Below are positions 36,562 to 46,893 of a DNA stretch of 64,000 nucleotides, one piece after another (the first letter of the stretch is position 1; every line of letters starts with the position of its first letter). Source of the stretch: Bacillus sp. 123MFChir2 (GTDB taxonomy: Bacteria; Bacillota; Bacilli; Bacillales; Bacillaceae_G); contig NZ_KB910932.1 of assembly GCF_000383235.1 (NCBI RefSeq), positions 1-64,000 on the forward strand, read 5' to 3'. Under the pieces are notes generated by a model, which saw only the letters and a program-made list of their open reading frames with translations, made no database searches and was not told the origin of the DNA. Both the position numbers and the translations under genes were made by a program.

Positions 36562-37185
36562 GTGGGCATATTTTTAAGCTACGTTTTCTTAGGGTTATCA
36601 TTATCTGCTCCAATCGGGCCGATTAACGCTGCACAATTAGAAAAAGGTATTAGAAGTGGGTTTTTTCACGCATGGATTCTTGGCATAGGTGCCTTAATAG
36701 CAGATATTTTCTATATGATACTTATTTATTTAGGTGTCATTCATTTTCTTGAAGAAAATATTATCAAACTCTTCCTATGGTGTTTCGGAGCTTTTATTTT
36801 GATTTATACAGGTATAGAAAGTTTGAGGGGTGCTAATGAAATTAGTATCACAAGATCTCAAAATAATGATTCCATTATTAAAACCTTTTTTTCTGGCTTC
36901 TTTATGTCCTTATCTAACCCACTAACCATTTTATTTTGGCTTGGGATTTTCGGATCTATATTAGCCAAGGCTGCTTCCTCTTATAATAAAGAACAGCTTT
37001 TGTTATACAGCATAGGCATCATTTTAGGTATACTTTTATGGGATCTTACCATAGCAAGTACTTCTAGTATTTTCCGTAAAATGTTAGATGCACGTTTGTT
37101 ATCTATAATTACAGTCATATCTGGAATTTCACTTATTATTTATGGCATATACTTTGGTTTTCAAGCATTTCAAATTATTTTCTAA
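36562..37185 (+). CDS. LysE-family amino acid exporter (second copy)
   Basis: A 207-residue membrane protein with six helices. The N-terminal motif is LGLSLSAPIGPINAAQLEKG, and the second conserved block is SLSNPLTILFWLGIFG. The start is GTG 36562 after GGGAGGAGC. It is not closely similar to the exporter at 13005 and has no adjacent regulator. The exported compound is unknown. An IS200/IS605-type relic begins 5 bp after the stop. Confidence 0.88.
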   Translation: MGIFLSYVFLGLSLSAPIGPINAAQLEKGIRSGFFHAWILGIGALIADIFYMILIYLGVIHFLEENIIKLFLWCFGAFILIYTGIESLRGANEISITRSQNNDSIIKTFFSGFFMSLSNPLTILFWLGIFGSILAKAASSYNKEQLLLYSIGIILGILLWDLTIASTSSIFRKMLDARLLSIITVISGISLIIYGIYFGFQAFQIIF

Positions 37186-37189
37186 TAAA

Positions 37190-37335
37190 TTGAGACTTCC
37201 ATCAGCGGGGGTTCTTTAGCCTCCACTGATGGAAATCCCACCCAACCGGACTTTTCCGGGCATTTGTCCTCCTACCAATTTCCTTCGTTTTTCTTTAAAT
37301 TTTGAGGTGGGAGTCTTACTGCCTACGAATAGCGG
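37190..37335 (-). ncRNA. IS200/IS605-type right-end / omega-RNA-like relic (no tnpB)
   Basis: Read on the minus strand: a GGAGGACAAATG segment, a small hairpin GCCCGG-AAAAGT-CCGG, GTTGGGTGGG, then a long hairpin (CCATCAGTGGAGG / CCCCCGCTGATGG), ending GGAAGTCTCAA. The AAGTCCGG...GGGTGG core and terminal TCAA resemble right ends and omega-RNA scaffolds of TnpB-carrying IS605-group elements. No TnpA or TnpB gene is present, so this is a solo or non-autonomous remnant. The long hairpin lacks a T run, so it is not a standard terminator. Confidence 0.45.
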
Positions 37336-37502
37336 GATAAGTAACTAATTGTATGTGAATCGTTTAAAGAATAAAGAATCGATACATATGTAAGCTACTC
37401 GCATTTAATTATGAATATAACCTAATATAATTATTACTTTGAAAAAGAAGACGACTAAATCTACACTGCTGTATAATTCAACATCTTATCATTTCATGCA
37501 AA

Positions 37503-38843
37503 CTACACAATTCCTTTTCTCTTCCATAAAAAATGCATGAAGATTGTCGCTCCTATGATAATAGCTAGGAACAGAAAACTGACCATAAAGCCTAACCGGA
37601 TTGTTTTTTGAAATATTGTTCCACTTATAGCCAATACAATAACAGTTAGAGCTATGATGCTTTTGAACCGTCCCCATCCTTTAGGATTCATTAACTTCTT
37701 AAAAGATAGGAGAATTAAAATCCAAGTATACAACAACATCAAACCAGCCGCTGTTGTTATGTACTCATATATACTTTTTGGAAGCAATAAAGCTGTAATA
37801 ATTGAAGCTCCTAGCCCAATTACGATAAGTATGAAAGCAGGTAAAGAGATATTCCTCTTCCCCTTTTTGGAAAATATAGCTGGTGCATCTCCTTCTTCAG
37901 CTAGATTTATTAATACACTATTTACCGCAAACAAAGAACCAACCAATGTTGAAAATCCAGCTAAAATTAAAATGATATTAAAAATGAAAGGAATATACGG
38001 TAAATTATAGTCCTGTAAAGCTATTACAAAAGGGCTCTCTTTCATATTAAATTGATTAATTGGCACCATTATTATAGCCAATCCTATAGATAACATATAA
38101 ACAATTGTCAAAAGGAACAACATTACCTGTCCTGATTTAGTTGCATCTTTAGGATCCTTAAGTCTCGTTGCCATTAGCCCCATAATTTCGACACCTCCAA
38201 ATGCATAAAAAGCATAAATCAGCGCTGACCAAGAACCTAGCACACCTTTTGGAAAGAATTCCTTTATATTTTTAGGAAATTGTGGCCTATGAATTCCGCC
38301 ATGAATGAATCCAAAGATAAGCATAATTGCTATTATTATAAATCCTACAATAGCTACCACCTTGATTATTGCAATCCAATTTTCCAAACGTTCAAAAGCT
38401 TTAGTACCAATAAAAATGACCATTAAAGCCGCTATTCCATAAATAGAAATAAATATCCAAAGTGGAATATTAGGAAACCAATATCGCGAAAATATTCCTA
38501 ATGCACTTAGTTGACTACCCATGATTAATAGTTCGGAAGACCAATATGTCCATCCGTGTGAAAATCCAGCCCAATGTCCAAATGCTTTTCTGGAGTATGT
38601 ACGAAAAGAACCTTTTTGCGGATCTGCTATTGTCATTTTTGCTAAAGCTTCAAATACAGTATAGGTAGTAAACCCTGCTAAGATAAGCACGAGTACAATT
38701 GAAGGTCCACCTAGTTTAATTGCTATACTTGACCCTAGAAAAAAACCCGTCCCTATTGTACATCCAATGCCAATAAGAGATAGCTGCCACCATGTTAAAT
38801 CTTTCTGCTCTTTCACTCCATTCTCACTATCATGACAAGCCAT
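37503..38843 (-). CDS. APC-family amino acid permease
   Basis: A 446-residue transporter with 12 predicted helices. The first helix carries the substrate motif GIGCTIGTGFFLGSSIAI, and SALIYAFYAFGGVEIMGLMA forms the helix 6 region. It imports or exchanges amino acids using the proton gradient. The short N-terminus contains MACHDSENGVKEQKD. Start follows GAGGATA. The specific amino acid is not readable. Confidence 0.88.
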   Translation of the reverse strand: MACHDSENGVKEQKDLTWWQLSLIGIGCTIGTGFFLGSSIAIKLGGPSIVLVLILAGFTTYTVFEALAKMTIADPQKGSFRTYSRKAFGHWAGFSHGWTYWSSELLIMGSQLSALGIFSRYWFPNIPLWIFISIYGIAALMVIFIGTKAFERLENWIAIIKVVAIVGFIIIAIMLIFGFIHGGIHRPQFPKNIKEFFPKGVLGSWSALIYAFYAFGGVEIMGLMATRLKDPKDATKSGQVMLFLLTIVYMLSIGLAIIMVPINQFNMKESPFVIALQDYNLPYIPFIFNIILILAGFSTLVGSLFAVNSVLINLAEEGDAPAIFSKKGKRNISLPAFILIVIGLGASIITALLLPKSIYEYITTAAGLMLLYTWILILLSFKKLMNPKGWGRFKSIIALTVIVLAISGTIFQKTIRLGFMVSFLFLAIIIGATIFMHFLWKRKGIV

Positions 38844-38918
38844 TTTTTATCCTCCTCGAAAATACCTACTCATTCTCCCCTTATATTTCATAAACATCGC
38901 ACCCTTTATACAAACTCC

Positions 38919-39077
38919 TCAATATTCAAATTTATCCAATATAATCTTATCTTTATCTAAATATTTTTTTGAAAGTTTTCTAATGACTTCTTCAATATCA
39001 TGAGCCTTAATATTATGATTTACTACTAATTCAGTACCTACTAAAATTTCAACTGTATATACTGCTTCATATTTCAT
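38919..39077 (-). CDS. Small protein of 52 residues, function unknown
   Basis: Reads MKYEAVYTVEILVGTELVVN and ends ILDKFEY. It is soluble, with a beta-strand-like N-terminal half and a Lys-rich helix (DIEEVIRKLSKKYLDKDK). ATG 39077 follows TAAGGAGTG at good spacing, which supports a real gene. It could be cotranscribed into the region behind the permease on the same strand, but the gap is 75 bp. No family recognised. Confidence 0.55.
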   Translation of the reverse strand: MKYEAVYTVEILVGTELVVNHNIKAHDIEEVIRKLSKKYLDKDKIILDKFEY

Positions 39078-39230
39078 TCATTTCACTCCTTACTATTTCA
39101 ATTAATAAACATTTTTGTCCTATATTCATTCTAACTTTATAAATTGTACAAAATTAGCTTTGACACATATATTAAGTTCTCCATGGCTATATCTCTTATC
39201 TAGACTTTTGCCTCATCCTAATTTAAAGGT

Positions 39231-39306
39231 TGCTTTAAATTAAACTCTTTGTTACGAAAAAGACATACATAGCAAGTAAGTAATCAACGGAGTTAAATTA
39301 AAGCAC
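39231..39306. repeat. Imperfect long inverted repeat
   Basis: GCTTTAAATTAAACTC and GAGTTAAATTAAAGC are near reverse complements about 45 bp apart. It lies behind the SplB stop; the role is unclear. 39078-39378 holds nothing else that I recognise. Confidence 0.4.
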
Positions 39307-39378
39307 ATTTAATGTGGCGTTATAAACTGATGTTTATTTCTAACACCTATATATTGTTGTAACAGAGTTGGCATTATT

Positions 39379-40407
39379 CTATGTGAAATATTCTAGCTTT
39401 GCATTGGGAAAGAACTTCTCCATATAAGAATAAAGATAATTTTTTATATCTTCCTCTTCTTCTTTTTGATAAATGTATTTTCCAATTCCGTATTTTCCCC
39501 ATTTATATCTTCTTTTCTCTTCATCTAATTCCAATTTCGTCATTGGGTAATTTTTTTCAATCACTCTCTTCGCAGGCTTTGTAAAACGATGTTGAATAAA
39601 TTCAAACGTGATATCCTCACGTGCATCACGGGGTAATTCAGCATCAATGCGCTCAAACATCTGATAGTATCCATCTTTCCAACCTTCATGAAGATAAATA
39701 GGAGCAACAATGAATCCAAGGGGATATCCTGCTCTTGCCACTTTTCCAGCTGCCTCAATCCTTTTAGCTAATGGAGAAGTTCCTGGCTCAAAATTTTTAA
39801 TAACATAATCAGCGTTTACACTAAACCGAAATCTTGTTTTTCCATTATGTTTTGCATCAAGTAAATGATCTACATGATGAAATTTTGTAACGAACCTCAA
39901 TTTTCCATATTCAGATTCTCCAAAATGCTCAATTGCACGTTTGAGGGTATGAGTCAAATGATCTATTCCCACAATATCGGATGTACAGGAGGCTTCAAAC
40001 CTTGTCAGTTCAGGTGCACGTGCCTCTATATATTTGTCAGCAGCTTCTAGAATTTCGTCGACATTTACATAGGTACGGATATATGGCTTACTCCCCATTG
40101 TTGTTTGTAAATAACAATAATGACAATGCCCCATACAGCCTGTTGCAAACGGAATAGCATACTCTGCTGAAGGCTTTGAGGTATCAAATTTTAGTGTTTT
40201 TCTAACGCCCACGACAAGGGTAGATTTTGCTACTCGATATTTTTGAAAATCGTTTTCTCCTGGGAGATCTCTCACTTGATTATGAGAAGTAGTATGCCGA
40301 ATTTCAACATCCATCTTTGCAAATTTTTCATGAAGCTCTCTCCCTAATGGATAATCCAGTGCTTTGGGTTCAAAGTATACAAGTTTAGGCAGAAATGGAT
40401 TATTCAT
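39379..40407 (-). CDS. splB: Spore photoproduct lyase
   Basis: A 342-residue radical-SAM enzyme that directly reverses spore photoproduct (thymine dimer) during germination. The 4Fe-4S motif CxxxCxxC appears as CMGHCHYCY near residue 92. Conserved YLQTTMGSKPYIRTYVN follows. The catalytic H-donor Cys lies in FEASCTSDIVGID. Length equals B. subtilis SplB. Its start overlaps the splA stop by 4 nt (ATGA), indicating translational coupling. Confidence 0.95.
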   Translation of the reverse strand: MNNPFLPKLVYFEPKALDYPLGRELHEKFAKMDVEIRHTTSHNQVRDLPGENDFQKYRVAKSTLVVGVRKTLKFDTSKPSAEYAIPFATGCMGHCHYCYLQTTMGSKPYIRTYVNVDEILEAADKYIEARAPELTRFEASCTSDIVGIDHLTHTLKRAIEHFGESEYGKLRFVTKFHHVDHLLDAKHNGKTRFRFSVNADYVIKNFEPGTSPLAKRIEAAGKVARAGYPLGFIVAPIYLHEGWKDGYYQMFERIDAELPRDAREDITFEFIQHRFTKPAKRVIEKNYPMTKLELDEEKRRYKWGKYGIGKYIYQKEEEEDIKNYLYSYMEKFFPNAKLEYFT

Positions 40408-40667
40408 TCTAGCATCCCTTCTGAAGCATCTCCATAATAGTAGTTGTAAGCTTGGTTTGCCTCTTCTTCTGTAGAATAAACAGCCATTTCATGTGAAAGT
40501 GGATAATAAGTTTCATAAAGAAACAATGCTAATTCATTAGGAGTATTAGGGTTATTTACAACAGCTGCGGCTTGTATATTTGCTACATCCTGAGTGTGGG
40601 GGTTGCGATAAAAAACATAGACAATATCTCCAGCACGATAAGTTTTACTTTCGTTAGACAATTCCAT
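40404..40667 (-). CDS. splA: Spore photoproduct lyase operon regulator SplA
   Basis: An 87-residue small protein beginning MELSNESKTYRAGDIVYVFY with TRAP-like beta structure and an acidic C-terminus. It overlaps splB as in other Bacillus. SplA negatively affects splAB expression in B. subtilis. Start follows AAAGGTGATGG. Confidence 0.88.
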   Translation of the reverse strand: MELSNESKTYRAGDIVYVFYRNPHTQDVANIQAAAVVNNPNTPNELALFLYETYYPLSHEMAVYSTEEEANQAYNYYYGDASEGMLE

Positions 40668-41486
40668 TCCATCACCTTTTCTTTTTATAAAATTTACTGC
40701 ATAAAGTTATTCATTAATAAAACTTTCCCTTTAAGGTTTAGAATTATGTCATCTTTATTATAGAAAAATTAAATGAAGTCAATTAATTTTGGATTAAAGT
40801 CAATATTTTGGACGCAAAAAAGTTAAATCTAAGCTACTTTTTTAGTTAGATCTTCTATCGCTTGTGTTTAGTGCAAAATAAAAGTGGTTCTTACGCTAAT
40901 TTGGAGAAAGTTGATATAACACTTTAGAAATGTAATCCTTGTTTTTTACAATAGGTAATTAGAGTTTACATAATTTAACAAATAGCTTGTTAATCTAAAT
41001 TTAAATAAACGCTTACTGAGGATGGTCTTCCCTTATCAGGTAGTCCTTTTCATTAAGCAGCCATACCTTTCTGAATATCACATACATATTGACCTATATT
41101 TTTAATATCTTTATAACTAATCTAATAGGTATAAAAAAGAGGATATATGCTCAAACATAGAACATAATATCCTCTTATTAGTTTAGTCTATTTAATAAAA
41201 TTGCCATATTTTTTATCATATATTTCGTAACAAAATTGTATTAGTCTGCAACTTTTTATAACTATACAACAATTCATTCTTTTGCTTACTGACTTTTTTA
41301 TATTTAAACAATGTGATTTATTCTTATCGCTTCTTTTTCCTAACTTGACATTTTATCAAAATAATAACCAAAAACTTATTATTTCCTTTTAAGTCTTTTC
41401 TAGTCTAATTAATTTTTCCTCAACACACTTTTATCCAGTAAAGAACCTTTTTGTTCAGTAAAGGACTTTTTTATTTTTTGACAATC
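40668..41486. other. Gene-free region between topB and splA
   Basis: A TGAATA hexamer on the minus strand at 40708-40713 could be a SigG -35 for splA, although the matching -10 is poor. 41438-41471 is an imperfect tandem repeat (CAGTAAAGAACCTTTTT / CAGTAAAGGACTTTTTT). No gene is convincing in 819 bp. Confidence 0.4.
41133..41176 (-). terminator. Hairpin with T run on the minus strand
   Basis: A 10-bp stem AAGAGGATAT / ATATCCTCTT followed on the minus strand by TTTTTT. It lies 310 bp behind topB and could end its transcript. Confidence 0.55.
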
Positions 41487-42499
41487 TCACTTCTCAAACA
41501 CAAAATTAATCTTATTCCCTTTCCACTCTAACTTTGCGTCAAATGTTTTATCGTTCTTCTTAAAACCTTTCATTAATTCTGTTTGTTCACCTTTTAGTAG
41601 CTTGTTCATGTTCTTTTGCGAAATCGTTTTTCCTAATATCTTTTTAGAGATTGTGAAATCACATTTCGTTGTATTATAGTTTGAACATCCATAAAAAGTA
41701 GATTTATCAATTACATCTCCATCACACTTTTTACATTGCCCTACTTTTTTACCGACTGTAAATTTTGAATTGGATCGCTCAATAGACTCAACATGTAACC
41801 CAGTAAAATCCCATTTCTCAGACATTTCAATTGCATCTTCAATAATTTTTGCTGAGAGCTTTTTCGTTTGTTCCATAAATGTAGCTGGCGAAGCTGTCCC
41901 TTCCCCTATTTCTGCAAGGCGCTGCTCCCATTTTGCTGTCATTTCTGGTGAAGCTAATATTTTATCACCAATTGCAGTTATGAGTACTTTTCCTTTATCA
42001 GTCGCATACACTTGGTTTTTCTTTACTTCGATATACTTTCTGTCTTTCAGCATTGTAATAATACCAGCCCGTGTTGCTTCTGTGCCTAAACCTTCTGTCT
42101 TTTTTAATACTTTTTCCAGTTCTTCGTTCTCTAAATACTTTCCAGCTGTTTTCATTAATGTAATAAGCTGACCTTCTGTATATCGTTTTGGCGGCTGAGT
42201 TTTTCCTTCTTTCACTTTCACCTTTACAACTTTACCTTGTTCCCCTTCCTTCACAATAGGAAGGATTGTTTCTTCATCTTTATCATCTTGAAAAATGACT
42301 TTACGCCATCCTTCTTGAATTTGCTGCTTTCCTTTGGATACGAATTCAGCACGGCCATCAACAAGTGTTGTAATAGTCGTGTAATCAAAAATTGCCGCTT
42401 CATAATGCGCTGCAATCAATCTTCTTACAATCATATCGTAAATTTTTCTTTCATCGCCTGATAATTTATTTGGATTCGTTACTTGTTCTGTTGGAATGA
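41487..42499 (-). CDS. topB: DNA topoisomerase III, 3' exon
   Basis: Encodes the last 337 residues of TopB, resuming as IIPTEQVTNPNKLSGDERKI directly after the intron. It covers the rest of the type IA barrel and a C-terminal zinc-finger-like module (CKKCDGDVIDKSTFYGCSNY). Joining 46263-45132 to 42499-41487 gives a continuous 714-codon frame across the codon split A|TC. Without splicing this exon would be out of translation. Confidence 0.9.
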
Positions 42500-42600
42500 A
42501 TAGGAATAGGTAACTTTCTACTTCGGCATTCCCCGTTAAGTTTACTCGTTTTCCCCTCCTCCACACCGTACATGAGAGTTTCCCCTCATACGGCGTTCCA

Positions 42601-43968
42601 TCAAATACTCAATAGTTTAATTGGTTCAAGATGACAATGTCTTCGAAGTTTATTTAGCTTATTTAGGGCTTTTTTATCTTCAATGATATGTTTATATTTC
42701 TCAATCGTTTCGGTTGTTGTTGCGTGTATCAATTTATGCACATGCTTATGGACAATGCGTAGGTTTCGATAATCATCTTTTCCGCCCATATTTCTTGACA
42801 GTACATGATGACAGTGTAATTCTTCTATGGTTAACTGTTTTTCTGTTACTTCACATTTCATTTGTGTCATGGAAGCTCTTGAAATTCGATTATCATTGTA
42901 TTCAGCACTTTCGTATGGATTATACATTTTAGCTAGTTGAATAATATCACCTCTTGTTTGACTCTTAAGACTCTTCGATGATTTTATTCGTCCTTCTTTT
43001 GTATAATCACAAATATCTTGACTGAAGTTCATTACTTTTTTATGCTGAACGTAGTGAATCGGATAGATACACACATTGTGGATCTTCCATGTTTTCGATG
43101 CACATTTCCCATAGAATTTCTTGTACACTGGTGACTTGTCGGTGTCAATTGGTATCAAGAATCTCCCTACTTGCCTTAGCTTATGATACATAAATAGTGT
43201 CAGCGTGAAGTTTAATCTTGCAAAATCTAAATTGCAGTAGGTGGCACAACTGTAGTATTCATGCCAACCTAAAATCATACTGTTTAGTTTTGTGACATGG
43301 GATGATTGAATGTTTTCGTGAATAATCTTGACTTGCTCTTTTACTTCCTTTTTCATTCGCTCTAACGCTTTGTCTGCAATATGCGACTGAGCCACATATC
43401 CTCCAAAGGTTTTTCCCTTCTTTACAGCTTTGATTTTTACTCCTAAAAAGTCAGAGTAGCTTTTCCGCAAATTGATGATTTTCGATTTTTCTTCACTAAT
43501 ATCCAACTTCAATCTAATGTTTAACCAATCTTTTACTGCACTTAATATTCTTTTGGCACTGTTGTAGTCTCGGCACATAATTTTAAAATCATCCGCGTAC
43601 CTCACAATATACATCTGTTTAAGATTTGTTTTCTTTTGTTGATTGTACTGGCTTTGGTGCGATTTGTACGTCCTTTGTGTTTCGAATGTTTCCCATTGTG
43701 AAGAAATCCACCAATCTAATTCATTTAGTACTATATTAGAAAGGAGTGGTGAGAGAATTCCTCCCTGTGGTGTTCCTTTATTTGGAATACCTTCTCCTTG
43801 AATAGGTGCTTTTAACATAGCTTTAATGATACTAATTAATTTCCTATCTTGAATACCTAATGCATACATTTGTTTAATTAGTTTTGTATGGTTCACATTA
43901 TCGAAGAAGCCTTTGATATCAATATCAACTGTGCAATAAAATTTCCCAATATTTATAAGGGTCATCAT
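42601..43968 (-). pseudogene. Group II intron reverse transcriptase/maturase, C-terminal part
   Basis: Carries DIDIKGFFDNVNH, GTPQGGILSPLL, the active-site VRYADDFKIMC, the X (maturase) domain and a C-terminal HNH endonuclease (CHHVLSRNMGGKDD...HKLIH). It is joined in the other frame to the 44036-44428 part: between them the protein CEAKFHPHSYGFRPNRSTKH is encoded in this frame (43969-44035) but has no start. A single missing base near 44036 explains the break. Confidence 0.85.
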
Positions 43969-44035
43969 ACGTGATATTGCGTGTTTGGTGCTTCTATTCG
44001 GACGGAAACCGTAGCTATGTGGATGGAACTTCGCT

Positions 44036-44428
44036 TCACATATAGGTTTCTAACACTTGTTTAATGCATTGCTGTACAAGTCTATCAATGATTGTGGGTA
44101 TTCCTAATGATCTTGTTTTACCATTTGCTTTCGGAATATGAACTCTTCTTACAGTATCAGGCTTGTAATGATTGAACTTATCCTTTACTGCTTGGATGTA
44201 GGATTCCAACGATTTATCTTTCATATCCTTTATTGTGATTTTATCTACGCCAGCCGTTTGACTCCCTGTATTACTTTTGATTGTTCGATATGCCAATCGA
44301 ATATTATTTTCACTTGCGATGATTTTCATTAGATTACGAAACGAATTTTTATTTTGTGACTTTTTGTATAAGTCATCAAATGTTTGTGTCATATCATAAT
44401 AGTCATTGTATCTAAATTTGTTCGTCAC
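44036..44428 (-). pseudogene. Group II intron reverse transcriptase, N-terminal part
   Basis: 130 codons of the RT fingers region (AGVDKITIKDM, RRVHIPKANGKTRSLGIPTI, DRLVQQCIKQVLE) ending at TGA where the protein should continue YICEAKFHPHSYGFRPN. The apparent -1 frameshift separates it from the rest of the enzyme. Either the intron cannot make its maturase, or frameshifting or a sequence error is involved. Confidence 0.8.
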
Positions 44429-45131
44429 TCTGTTGGGACAACTCCTTTACGTGAATTGTTTTCCCTTTCTTACCCGAAAAACAGAGTTGATTTTGAATCA
44501 ATTAATCTTTTCATATTTGACTTGTGCCTATCCCTCCACCACTTATTATCATGGTTTCATCGGTACTGTGGCACTACTTTCACCAAGATGAAGTAGCTTA
44601 TGATACCCGAAGGCTTTTCGTCTACAACCGTCCTCGACTATGAGTTTTTCTGTTAAACAGATACAGTTCTTGGTTTCCCACGTTCCAAAGATTCCCGTTG
44701 ATGTAATACTTAGGTGCTTCCTTTGAGCCTGTTAGCTTGATACCGTCATTAGCTCGGTATAGAGACTTTCATAACGCAAAATCTTACTCATCTCCACTAA
44801 CTTACCAGATTCGATAATACCCTATCATCCCAGATAAGATAACCACTTATAGACCCGTACATTCGGAAGTTCGTCAATACATTCGTACATTCTCACCATA
44901 TATTACAACCACCCGACTACTCTAAATGGCAGTTCTGATTCCTGCTCATTTTCGCCGACTTCACCCCGCTTTAAACAGTTCCACAACAGTCTGCTTTCCT
45001 GCTTAGGGGAGTATCAGTGTGAGGGTTTCAGCACAGCATGACGGCTTTCATTCCCCTCAAGGATTCTTTAGTTTTCTAATAAATCTTCCCAACTAATATT
45101 TCTATTAGGATTTCAGATTAACGTGTCGCAC

Positions 45132-46263
45132 TTGCATAATGATCTGTAACCTTCTTTTCATTTACATAGCGCTTATTATTCATAATAGAAGGAATTGGAG
45201 CTGGCAATACATCTTTATATTCTTCAAACTGACTTAATTTCTGTAAAATATCAGGAAACGTGGCAGCTTCGCCTTCCGTTACATAGTTTGAGTCCGAACG
45301 CGGATACGAGACAATTCCTTTTTGATATAAAGCTTGTGTTATATCAAGTGTTTTCTTTGGCGAAAATTTAAATGCTTTATTCACCGTTGCTTGTAAGGAT
45401 GACAAGTTAAATAAAAATGGCGGCTGAAACTCTTTCCGCTCTGTTTTCATTTCTTTCACTTCAGCCGGTTTATTTTGACAAAATGCAGCAATTTTATTTG
45501 CCATATTTGGATCTTTTAAGCGAGATTCATTATCTTGTTCCCACTTACCATCATATTTTTTTCCTTCTATATGAAAGGTTGCAAATACTTCCCAAAATGA
45601 CTCTGATTTAAAGTCTTCAATTTCTTTCTCTCGTTTCACAATTAATGCAAGTGTTGGGGTTTGCACACGCCCAGCGGAGAAAACATCATTCATTCCTTTT
45701 TTCTTTAGTAAAATGCTAAAAACACGGGAAGCATTCATCCCAACGACCCAGTCAGCACATGAACGCGTATATGCTTCGTAGTATGTATTGATTGTATCTG
45801 CTTCATCAAGTAAGTTTTTAAATCCTTGATAGATTGCTTGCTTCGTTAAAGAGGAAATCCAAAGACGTTTCATCGGCTTTTGCACATTACAAAGATGAAT
45901 GATATTCCGTACAATTAATTCCCCTTCGCGCCCAGCATCTCCCGCATGAATAATTTCCGTCACTTGCGGATTATGTAACAGTTGTTTCACAACATTAAAT
46001 TGCTTATACTTTGACTTTGTTACTTCAAACTGAAAACGTTCCGGAATCATCGGCAACGTATCTAATGACCATTTTTTCCACTCTGCATGATAATGTTCCG
46101 GATTACATAACTGTGTTAAATGACCAATTGCCCATGTACAATAAGCACCGTTTGGAAACAGTTCGTTCGCTTCTACTTCTAAATAGCCATCTTTCCGCCT
46201 GTATTTAAACTGAGAAACAAGCGCCAAACCTTGATCTGGTTTCTCGGCAATAATTAATTTCAT
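45132..46263 (-). CDS. topB: DNA topoisomerase III, 5' exon
   Basis: The first 377 codons of a type IA topoisomerase that decatenates DNA. The Toprim domain is at the N-terminus (KLIIAEKPDQGLALVSQF, IIHAGDAGREGELI). The catalytic Tyr is in GIVSYPRSDSNYVTEG. The exon ends inside DHYA|II, next to a conserved active-site His. Start follows GATAGGGAG. Read without splicing, it would stop after five intron codons at 45118. Confidence 0.92.
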
Positions 46264-46471
46264 TTTAAAACTCCCTATCTAAATTCCAGTATAGCTTCAA
46301 TAATATCTCTTCATTTTTCATATAAACCTTTAAAGAATTCACAAATTTTCACATATAAGTATAACCTATAATTCTGTATACTCTAGACTTCTAATATTAT
46401 ACGCTTAATTTTAGTACCTTCACAATAAGAACTCATTATATAACATATTACATAAAATTCTAAAACAACAT

Positions 46472-46498
46472 GAAGAAAGACGCCACAAATTAGGCGCC
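46472..46498 (-). terminator. Terminator behind the peptidase fragment
   Basis: An 8-bp stem with one G-U pair (AAGGCGCC / GGCGTCTT), T-rich on the minus strand. Confidence 0.6.
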
Positions 46499-46509
46499 TT
46501 CGTTTCTTC

Positions 46510-46731
46510 TTATTTTGCAACAATCTGTCTATCTTTCACGTTCGGATTATGGACTCTCATGAAATCCTCAATCTCTTCAACCGTTCTTATTATGTCTTTT
46601 GACAAGTTTTCATATCCATTTTCGGTAACAAGAATGTCATCTTCGATACGAATTCCAATCGCTTCTTCCTCAATATATAATCCAGGTTCCACTAATCTTT
46701 TTCGATTTCCAATAAAAAATGATTGCTTCAT
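46510..46731 (-). pseudogene. C-terminal fragment of an M24 (Xaa-Pro) aminopeptidase
   Basis: A 73-codon frame containing [19 protein letters not shown] and [12 protein letters not shown], the last metal-ligand Glu region of aminopeptidase P. The catalytic body (about 350 residues) is missing. It starts with its own AAAGGGG site and ATG ([13 protein letters not shown]), so a short peptide may still be made. A terminator remains downstream. Confidence 0.75.
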
Positions 46732-46893
46732 AACAATCCCCTTTAAACTGACTACCCAGTTTAGTTCATTGTATTATTGTTGTAATTTTCCGTCAATTAA
46801 CCGGTTTATTTTATTAAGCTCTACTTACTTTTAACATAAATACAAGCATCATCTATATTACATAAACAACGTATGGTGAAATTCACAGGTATC

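Larger units (their letters stand above)
42500..45131 (-). mobile_element. Group II intron inserted in topB
   Basis: A 2632-nt intron. The 5' end at 45131 reads GTGCGACACG (GUGYG rule). The 3' end reads CTAT (AY) at 42500. Domain V is at about 42563-42598: GCCGTATGAGGGGAAAC paired with GTTT...CATGTACGGT, catalytic triad of the CGC type. Domain VI is the hairpin GTAAACTT / AAGTTAC just before the 3' end. An RT-maturase-HNH reading frame lies in domain IV (42601-44428). 44430-45131 is the structured 5' half and has no real protein gene. Confidence 0.9.

Noticed and set aside
37200-37235. Hairpin after the second lysE-type gene as a terminator
   Set aside because: The stem is strong but has no T run on the plus strand, and its context matches an IS200/IS605 right end better.
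44430-45117. Short frames in the 5' half of the intron as genes
   Set aside because: This stretch is the structured RNA of intron domains I-III; frames are short and without start signals.
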